Source: Sepioteuthis lessoniana
Lineage: Eukaryota; Mollusca; Cephalopoda; Myopsida; Loliginidae
DNA length: 64,000 bases
NCBI GenBank assembly: GCA_963585895.1
Contig: OY757912.1
Span: forward strand, 79,426,581-79,490,580
Direction of reading: 5' to 3'
Positions within the stretch are counted from its first letter, which is position 1. Every line of letters starts with the position of its first letter. Below, piece by piece: positions 57,466 to 64,000 of this stretch. The notes below the pieces were generated by a model that worked only from the letters and a program-made list of their open reading frames with translations, searched no databases and had not been told where the DNA came from. Position numbers and translations under genes: made by a program.

Positions 57466-57950
57466 GGAGATGAAGCTCTGTAAATGGGTGCCAGTGTCTT
57501 ATCTGAGGCTAAGATTTGAGTTGGGAACCAGGTTTCAGTGAAGCTGAAGCTCTGTGAATGGGTGCCAGTGTGTTGTCCTAGGATAAGATTTGAGTTGGGA
57601 ACCAGGTTTCAGTGAAGCTGAAGCTCTGTGAATGGGTGCCAGTGTGTTGTCCTAGGATAAGATTTGAGTTGGGAACCAGGTTTCAGTGAAGCTGAAGCTC
57701 TGTGAATGGGTGCCAGTGTGTTGTCCTAGGATAAGATTTGAGTTGGGGACCAGGTTTCAGTGAAGCTGAAGCTCTGTGAATGGGTGCCAGTGTGTTGTCC
57801 TAGGATAAGATTTGAGTTGGGAACCAGATTTCAGTGAAGCTGAAGTTCTGTGAATGAGTGCCAGTGTGTTGTCCTAGGATAAGATTTGAGTTGGGAAACA
57901 GATTTCATTGAAGCTGAAGTTCTGTGAATGAGTGCTGGTGTGTTATCAAA
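57466..57950. repeat. 74-bp minisatellite, six to seven units
   Basis: Unit starts lie at 57466, 57540, 57614, 57688, 57762, 57836 and 57910, each exactly 74 bp apart. The core is 'gaagctgaagctctgtgaat'. The first and last units are the most diverged, as is usual when arrays homogenise in the middle. Confidence 0.96.
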
Positions 57951-58935
57951 GGCTGAGAATGGAGGAAAAGAACTATAATCATAGATCTCCTGTTAAGTGG
58001 TGACAAGTAATAACATGTGATTGTGTAATCTGAAAATTAATTTTTCATTATGAAATTTTATGACAAATTTATATTCATATATCAGAAATTTCTAATGTAA
58101 GGAAGATATTTTGGAGCAAGGCTCAGTTGCTGATATGCTCTTTCTATGGAAATACACTGCAAACCAATTTCCAGTTAGTCTTCATCAGTCCAGTCCAAAG
58201 CTGAGGATGATATCAAGCTAGTCTGCATAATTTTCTTGTCTTGGAGTAATCTGTCTACTAAGACATAAAAATCATTAATCTTCCAGCTTTTTTCCATTTC
58301 TTTTTGGGACCAAAAATACAAAACTAAATACTGAAAATATTAAAGTTGTATATATATCATATTTGTTGTATTAATATTAATCTTTGATACAAATTGTATC
58401 ACTTTCATAATTATGTCAGCAATCTGGTCTCATTAAGAATGAAGAATTTCATTGTTATGGCAACACAAGAAATGTTCCTTTCAAATGGTATTTTACCTTA
58501 ACTTAAGAATAGAATCCTTCATCATTCTTCAGTGATATCAAGTAATATATGTCATGTTTTGATGTAGATATAAGACATTTACTGAAGTTGCTTGAGTTTA
58601 GTCTCATGGTAGGGAGGAAAAATGGATTATGCCAATGTTTGAATCAGCCTTGAAAATTGAAAACAGCTATGCAAATTAGCCAACCATTATTAACCTAACA
58701 GTTATGCAAACAATAATTAGCTTCCTGTGCCACCTTTCTTTGAATAACTCCAAATTAACTGTTAATAAGGAGGAGACAACTCACTATCAACAGACATAAA
58801 CAAGCCCTTATGCATTCCAACATTTTATGCAAAGAAAAATTACAATAAAACTAATGGTTGAAAAGTTACAAAATTTTGATCAATTATGTCTAGCTATTAA
58901 TAAAGAAGAGGCAACTCTCAATCAAAAGATATATT
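57951..58935. other. Unique AT-rich intronic DNA
   Basis: No repeat family or exon supported. Confidence 0.45.
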
Positions 58936-58939
58936 AACA

Positions 58940-59022
58940 CTGGTTTTTACCACGATTTGAACCCTGACCACTATATGCCAGTAGGAAATACACAACTATA
59001 TTGGCCACCAAGCAGGTCTTTT
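58940..59022 (-). mobile_element. tRNA-like SINE remnant
   Basis: On the minus strand 'tgcttggtggccaatatagt' (A-box-like) is followed about 45 bp later by 'cagggttcaaatcgtgg' (B-box-like). No tail was recognised. Confidence 0.5.
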
Positions 59023-59084
59023 TATAGATTACATTAAAATCATTAAAATCATTAAAACAAAAGAAAAACAAAAGTATTTCTCAC

Positions 59085-59434
59085 CTATTATAATTCCTGA
59101 GACTTTCCAATCCACCAACATAACTGTCCACCTCAAAAACAGTCCAAAGGTCAAGATTGTCAGGAATAAAAGTGACCATTTGGTTCTTTCGAGCTATCCC
59201 CAAAAGGGATGCATACTGGAACATGTGGTTTCCAAGCCGGCCCCAGAAAGGGACTACAATACCTACTTTGCCAAGGTTCTTGGCAATAAGGGAAGGACGT
59301 GGTTGTCTTCCAAACAATGTTACGCTGCTATAAATTATACAACTAAATACAAAGAGTAAAACAAAAGCAAAGGCAGCGGCAGGTTTGCGTCGGATCCACA
59401 TTGCTGCGTCCCTAAAGTAACTAGCAACTGTCAT
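59085..59434 (-). CDS. Alpha-1,2-fucosyltransferase-like (GT11), exon 1 (residues 1-116)
   Basis: The exon encodes a short cytoplasmic part, a signal anchor (about residues 19-41, 'AAFAFVLLFVFSCIIY' and following), a brief stem and the first conserved motif of the catalytic domain 'VPFWGRLGNHMFQYASL' (61-77). This is the type II topology of Golgi fucosyltransferases. The start at 59434 has A at -3. It ends at 59085 before GTGAGA, leaving two bases (AG) that exon 2 completes with C to give Ser. Joined length is 990 bases, 329 residues plus stop. The family order to exon 2 is unbroken. There is no second copy in the window. Confidence 0.93.
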
Positions 59435-59454
59435 CTTCGTTGTGTGTAGATCAT
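59431..59454 (-). promoter_or_regulatory. Upstream ORF (7 codons) overlapping the fucosyltransferase start
   Basis: ATG at 59454-59452 reads MIYTQRR and stops at TGA 59433-59431, so stop and main start share ATGA. Both ATGs have A at -3. Such an arrangement can lower or gate translation by termination and reinitiation. It is in the mRNA only if the acceptor at 59461 or a start further upstream is used. Confidence 0.65.
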
Positions 59455-59460
59455 TGTCAG

Positions 59461-59490
59461 CTGAAATAAAATAAAAAAAAAAGAAAGTTT
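59461..59490 (-). promoter_or_regulatory. Splice acceptor before the start codon; non-coding first exon implied
   Basis: On the minus strand a pyrimidine-rich stretch ends in 'attttatttcag' at 59461, 27 bases before the start codon. Golgi glycosyltransferase genes often have 5' non-coding exons. No such exon can be located from sequence alone. Confidence 0.6.
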
Positions 59491-59639
59491 TAGCTGAGTT
59501 TTGAAATTGAAAAGAATAAAAGGAAAGTGATAAATTTTGACTTGTATTTTTTTTCCATCTTAGTTTTTTTTTCTGTCAGCTCACTCAGACTGCCAATCCA
59601 CAAGAAACAGTGCAGATCAGAAATAACAATAGATCATTT

Positions 59640-59740
59640 TTCAGTGAGATGCAAACTCACATCATCTTTGCCTCAATAAATCCTTATCAAACACAACTGC
59701 TGCTTTAACCAAGTAAGCTAGAAAGATACATTGGCCAGTT
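59640..59740 (-). mobile_element. tRNA-like SINE remnant
   Basis: The minus strand reads 'tagcttacttggttaaagca' (A-box-like) and 'gatgtgagtttgcatctc' (B-box-like). Confidence 0.45.
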
Positions 59741-60089
59741 GCAACACAAATTTAACCTTTTAATCTCACCTTTTACTCTATTCTCAAATTCATTCAGTGC
59801 CATATTTATTGTTTTACTGATAATTTTGAGGGTGGGGACACAAATATTATCATTATTATCATCATAGTTTATTAAAGTGACAGTTCTAGTGAGTTGCAGT
59901 AAAAATAAATAAAAAATATTTTTGAAAAAAAAGGAACAAAAAAATACTTGTCATAATTAATAATAATGATTGGCAAAGCTTCATCTAAACATCAAAAATA
60001 AATATCACTTTTGAAAATCTCAACTTTTGGTGCACCTTTTACGACAAACAGTCATATATCTTAATAATACAAAGACACTATTTTCAAAT
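59741..60089. other. Unique DNA, no gene seen
   Basis: AT-rich, with ATT/ATC runs near 59849-59864. The fucosyltransferase promoter and first exon could lie anywhere from here to the window's end. Confidence 0.4.
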
Positions 60090-60160
60090 AGATTGATTGA
60101 TTGATTTTTACAGCATGTCAACTAGTCTAGGGTTATTTTATGCCTAGAGATAAGTATACA
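60090..60160 (-). mobile_element. SINE family C terminal fragment
   Basis: 'gattgatttttacagcatgt' and 'ctagtctagggttattttat' match the family C end at 45721. Confidence 0.65.
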
Positions 60161-60561
60161 AAGATGAACCAATGCAAAAATGAATCTCTAAACTACATCA
60201 AAACTATTCAGATATCTACCTTAAAATATTCACAATAGACAGTTGATTTAAAGAGAATCTTCATCTACAACAATATCCCCCTTCAATGGGTCAACTAGTA
60301 CCACTACTGCCCTTCCCTCAGAAACAATACAACCTTGAGCAAGCAGCAGGAGGCATTGGCCTCTATGTGTTTTAAACAACAAGAAGCCATCCCCTCTTTT
60401 AAGTGGCAATTAGTAGACTGAAATTAGTAGACTAGTACACATACCTCAGCAACAATACCTCCTCTACTGAAAACAATATTAACTTATACATAACAAAGGT
60501 GTGGACTGATATTGACAGGTTATTGATGATATAGAAATCAGATCTCTCAGATGAAATTAAA

Positions 60562-60840
60562 AAAATAGAACTTTTCTTTCAAGCTGTGGCTCTGTCAGTA
60601 TTGCCATATGGATGTACCACCAAGATTCTAATGAAATACATGGGAAAAAGCTAGATAGGAACTACACAAGAATGCTAAATGCTGTTTTGAACAAATTCTG
60701 GAAGCAGCACCCTACAAAACAGCAACTGTACAGCCACTTACATATCATCTAAGTAAAATAAACAAGACATGCTGTGTACTGCTGGAGAAGTAAGGATGAA
60801 CTTATAAACATTCTCTTCTGGACTCCTACATATGGACTTG
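60562..60840 (+). pseudogene. LINE reverse-transcriptase tail, remnant
   Basis: On the plus strand it reads 'LDRNYTRMLNAVLNKFW' and 'WRSKDELINILFWTPTYG', with 'PYGCTTKIL' just before. This is the same C-terminal tail as at 37130-37555 but better preserved. Stops remain and the 5' part is missing. Confidence 0.8.
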
Positions 60841-61190
60841 TCTGCAGAAAGGTAAGACTTCCCCAATGAGTATTCTGGATTTGACACTAAACAATCTGAT
60901 GCAGAAGCTTTGGAGAATGCAGAGTACCTCTTTTTTGCTATCGCTTCTATTTCCACTGTGGTAGCACCTGAAACTGAATTGTTTGAAATAGAAGTGTTTT
61001 GATATTTAACCATTTGTAAACAAAAACTATACTTATACTAAACTGAATTGTTTGAAATTTAAAGTTAAATGACTCGAAAGGGATTGATACGGCATAAAAC
61101 AACTAACTAACCAAAGACAGCTTTGGCATTAAATAACCCATAAAGATTGATATGCCATTAAACTAAGAAACCAACCAAATTATCTACAAC
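60841..61190 (+). mobile_element. SINE family C fragments, rearranged
   Basis: It includes 'gagtattctggatttgacac', 'ggagaatgcagagtacctc', 'aactgaattgtttgaaat' twice, and 'aaagattgatatgccatta' at the end. The family blocks are out of full order, so at least two fragments are joined. Confidence 0.6.
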
Positions 61191-61332
61191 AGATAGGATG
61201 TAAAAATATTATTCAGAGGGTCAGCTGCCACTTGTTTTTTTGTTGTTCTTTTTTTTGGTGGGGTGGAAGCAAAAAGATATATTCACAATATGTCTTAAGG
61301 CCTACTACCCTGTTACACAGTAGGCATAGCAT

Positions 61333-61489
61333 AAGTGAAGAAAGGCGCCTCTGGTGGTGTAATGGTTAGCAAGCTCGGCTAGCAAACCTACACGAGTGAG
61401 TTCGAGTCTCATTGGGTGCCCCTTTCATATGGCCTTGTGCCACATCTAAGCAAAAAGCTTAGTAAATTTCCATACCACAAGTGAAGAAA
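61333..61489 (+). mobile_element. SINE family E, full length, 11-bp target duplications
   Basis: 'aagtgaagaaa' flanks the insert at 61333-61343 and 61479-61489. The 135-bp element reads 'ggcgcctctggtggtgtaat' (A box), 'gagtgagttcgagtctcatt' (B box), then 'ggccttgtgccacatctaag' to 'gtaaatttccata'. It matches the 63-bp insert at 33351-33413 without visible difference. Confidence 0.92.
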
Positions 61490-61799
61490 ATATAAATCAA
61501 TATAACCCACTTGGTTCTCTCTTACTGATGATTAGGACAAATCCAGGAGGTGAGATTAATACAGAATATAGAAGATATTTAAAAAATGCTATTTGTGTAA
61601 TAGATATGGAATACAGAAACTGTGATGATGAAGAACCTCTTCTTAAACTAGTTTCAAGAGTGCTTCTTTTACAAAGTCAAGAAATACAGGAGGAAAAAGC
61701 AGCAATCTTTCAACATTCTCCTTACCTGAGTCAACCCCAAAACAGCACAATATTAAGCAAATGAAAACAAAGATATGTTTTCTTTACAATTAAAGTTGC
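61490..61799. other. No gene called
   Basis: A 78-codon plus frame at 61528-61764 is open and unlike its neighbours ('DDEEPLLKLVSRVLLLQSQE'), but no family is recognised and no splice context supports it. Confidence 0.35.
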
Positions 61800-62285
61800 C
61801 CAGTTGGCTGAGGCTGTAGAATACACAGACTGCACCTCTGCAGAGGGGTAAGACCCAATCCCCCAAACGAGTGTCCTGGATATGACACTAAACACTCTGA
61901 TGGTGAGGTTCCAGTAATGCAGGAGCTTTGGGGAATGCAGAGTACACCTTTATTGCCATCGCTCCCTGGTCCACTCTAGCCCGGAACGGTAGCAGCAGAT
62001 AGGATCCTATCTATGGGTCAAATAGAACTAAACTGTGTACTTATGCTAAAGTGAACTGCTTGAAAAAGAACTGTTCTGATATTTAACAAAACTATACTTA
62101 TACTAAACTGAACTGTTTGATAAAACTGAATATCTTGAAATAGAAATGTTTTTGACGATTAAACTATGTACTTATGCTAAACTGAATTGTTTGAAATAGA
62201 ACTGTTTGTTTGTATAAAAATGGATTTCGTATTAAATAACCTACAAAGGTTGATACACCATAAAACCTCAACAACCATCCAACCA
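61800..62285 (+). mobile_element. SINE family C copy, plus strand
   Basis: The head 'cccagttggctgaggctgta' (A-box-like) leads to 'ggggtaagacccaatccccc' (B-box-like), 'atgacactaaacactctgat', 'attgccatcgctccctgg', then repeated 'aactgaa(t/c)tgtttga' units and an end 'ttgatacaccataaaac'. The repeated units in the tail vary in number between copies. Confidence 0.8.
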
Positions 62286-62886
62286 ACAACAACTGTAGAC
62301 TTATCTGTTCTAGTAGTTAAAGTATTGGACAAAAAAAAAATGAGTGAAAAAACTGAACAATTTTTTATTATTATTGCCACAAATTTTAATGACCTTTTGC
62401 TACAATCAAGAGAACTTTGATGTTAATCAAAGAAAATAATCACTTCCTATGTGTGCCTAAGCCATTGAAGTTTCATTAAAATTGTGGCAATAAAAAAAGG
62501 TTAAGTTATTTCAGTAACTGCTTTTGTTTATTTGTTTTTTTGTCCAATACTGTAATAAATTGCTATCTGACACCATTAAATAGCTACACAAATATCTTTA
62601 AATAATACATACTGAAACAGATGGAAATGTAGAGACAGTAGCAGATAACCTCATTAACTTGTGGAAGATTAAAAACTGTTTCAACATCCTTCTGCTCCCC
62701 AATCAAGCAATAACTGTTTAAAATTGTAAAGAAAGAATGAAGTATAGAAAAATAAAGAAATGGAATAAGTAGCTAATAAAAATTTTTTAAAGTTGGTATC
62801 AAATGCTTTTATATACCAAGGGAGTTGCTGCAGATTTGTATCAAGGTGCAGACTTATGAAGTGGAATACTTTATGTTGTCTATATA
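62286..62886. other. Unique AT-rich DNA, no gene seen
   Basis: Open frames on both strands at 62177-62420 overlap the SINE tail and each other. Nothing supported. Confidence 0.4.
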
Positions 62887-63786
62887 CGAGGATCATTAAA
62901 TAAGTTTCCAGACTTTTTTCATATGGGCACTTTTATTGATAGTACACACATGAAACTCTAGTCCCCTTCAAAGTAATCTCCTACAGCTGCAATGCACTTG
63001 TTGTACCCTTCCAACAACTTCTGGAAAGCCCCATGGAAGTCCTCTTGTGTGAGCATGTCAATGACCTTCATCACAGCCTCTTTCATCTCCTCAGTTGTCT
63101 CATAACGACAGCCTCTGAGCTTAGGGAATAACCAAAAGTCACAGGGAGCAAAGTCTCGACTATAGGGACAGTGAGGAACTGTCTTGATGCCCATCTTGGT
63201 CAAATAGTCTGTGACAAGGATGGAGTTGTGGACTGGTACATTGTCCTGGTGGAAATGCTACTGACCCGATTTGAAGAGTGCTGGCCTCTTCTGACGGAAT
63301 CTCTTCCTGAACTCCCTTAAAACCTCAACATAGTAACCCTAACCCTTTGGCCAATCAACTCTGGTGTATTGACTTCCTTACTCCTTCCACATCTCTCATC
63401 ATCCTTCACAGACTCCCTGTCTTCCTTGAATCTCTCATGCCACTCAAAAACTGATGTTCGATTCATGCAAGATGGTCCAAAAGCAGTCTGAAGCATTCCA
63501 TACATTTCTGTGGCATTTTTTTCCAAGTTTAAAACAGAATTTTATTGCATATCGTTCTTCTAAATTGTCCTTACATCCAGATTGCATTTTTGAAATTAAC
63601 CAGCTGTGATAATCAGGCTTTAGTAGGGTGTATTCCAATTGCTGCTGTTCATTTGAACCTGAAATCATAAAAATTGGTCAGTCATCTCATAAGATGTATA
63701 GCAATAACATACTGAATTTTCAAGAGTCTACGAGAATTTTAAATGCCTGTACAAAAATAGTCTGGAAACTTATTGAAGGCACCACG
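62887..63786 (-). mobile_element. Deleted mariner copy 3 (900 bp, best preserved)
   Basis: TA flanks (62885-62886, 63787-63788) and inverted ends sharing 'aataagtttccagact'. On the minus strand the N-terminal piece includes 'MEKNATEMYGMLQTAFGPSC' (63526 down) with an extra base just before it causing a frameshift. The C-terminal piece includes 'HQDN' (second catalytic Asp) and 'DFAPCDFWLFPKLRG' (third Asp), ending 'AVGDYFEGD' and a stop at 62958. The middle, with the first catalytic Asp, is missing, and the junction at 63335-63349 is two telomere-type hexamers. It could have moved only with transposase from another copy. Confidence 0.92.
63335..63349. repeat. Telomere-type hexamers at the mariner deletion junction, copy 3
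   Basis: 'aaccctaaccctttg', one unit fewer than in copies 1 and 2. Confidence 0.9.
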
Positions 63787-63788
63787 TA

Positions 63789-64000
63789 TTTATAATAGAG
63801 CAGTTGTATTGGGTGTTAGAGAAAAAAAAGGGTCATTAAATTTGCTGGAGTGTATTCATATGGAAGTTGTCCAGTAAATAACATGTCTGGAGTATAGCAA
63901 GTATTCTGTGCTTGTGAATCACTAAGCAGTAGTTTAACCAAACAGTGACAAAATAATATAAAACAATGAATAAAAATAATATACAGAAAATCGCAGACAG
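63789..64000. other. Unique DNA to the window end
   Basis: No repeat family or exon supported. Confidence 0.4.

Larger units (their letters stand above)
49286..59084 (-). other. Single intron in the fucosyltransferase coding region (about 9.8 kb)
   Basis: It is bounded by GTGAGA (59084-59079) and CTACAG (49291-49286) on the minus strand and splits a Ser codon after its second base. It contains two minisatellites (49.6-50.25 and 57.47-57.95 kb), a Ty3/gypsy relic, SINEs and AT-rich unique DNA at 50251-51485, 51725-53190, 54600-56214 and 57956-58935. No further exon is needed: exon 1 and exon 2 align end to end with the known order of the family. Confidence 0.9.

Noticed and set aside
61528-61764. 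78-codon plus frame, acidic
   Set aside because: No recognisable family, no supporting splice context, surrounded by SINEs.

Overview
This is an AT-rich, repeat-dense stretch of an animal nuclear genome, most likely a cephalopod and probably an octopus. The evidence is introns with GT-AG boundaries and long pyrimidine tracts, very many (AT)n and (AC)n microsatellites, several tRNA-derived SINE families resembling those known from octopus and squid, non-LTR reverse-transcriptase tails, and mariner-type DNA transposons. It is not bacterial: there are no operons, Shine-Dalgarno sites or dense ORFs. SINE family letters A-F are labels used only in this annotation.

Only two protein-coding loci can be supported. 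On the plus strand, three exons (21292-21368, 26355-26449, 29305-29961) join in matching phases and encode the last 275 residues of a hydrophilic, probably disordered tail of a protein I do not recognise. Its earlier exons lie upstream and I could not place them. On the minus strand, two exons (59434-59085 and 49285-48646) join in phase into a complete 329-residue type II membrane glycosyltransferase of the alpha-1,2-fucosyltransferase type (GT11). A 7-codon upstream ORF overlaps its start codon by ATGA, and there is a splice acceptor just 5' of that, so a non-coding first exon probably lies further up.

Region by region: 0.06-4.3 kb has SINEs, a 49-bp satellite with a 296-bp higher-order period, and a LINE tail. 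5.9-9.4 kb has a (CTT)n tract and a large (AT)n field. 10.4-13 kb has a LINE 3' end with a stem-loop and more SINEs. 13-18 kb is mostly unique AT-rich DNA. 18-20.9 kb has a LINE split by a full-length SINE with a 16-bp target duplication, plus transposase remnants. 21.3-30.4 kb is the plus-strand gene, with two mariner derivatives and several SINEs in its introns. 30.8-38.5 kb holds microsatellites, a MITE-like element and decayed transposase and LINE pieces. 38.5-48.5 kb is mostly long SINE C copies, a 242-bp MITE and a 139-bp foldback. 48.6-59.5 kb is the fucosyltransferase gene, whose 9.8-kb intron carries two minisatellites and a decayed Ty3/gypsy element. 59.6-64 kb is SINEs, a LINE tail and a third mariner derivative.

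The most unusual observation is that all three mariner copies share one internal deletion whose junction is filled by telomere-type hexamers (CCCTAA/TTAGGG), with two or three units depending on the copy. This looks like a non-autonomous mariner subfamily founded by a break repaired with telomeric DNA and then spread. Other notable points are the modular 43/55-bp minisatellite in the fucosyltransferase intron, the nested retroposons with exact target duplications, and the near-perfect foldback about 0.6 kb downstream of the fucosyltransferase stop codon.
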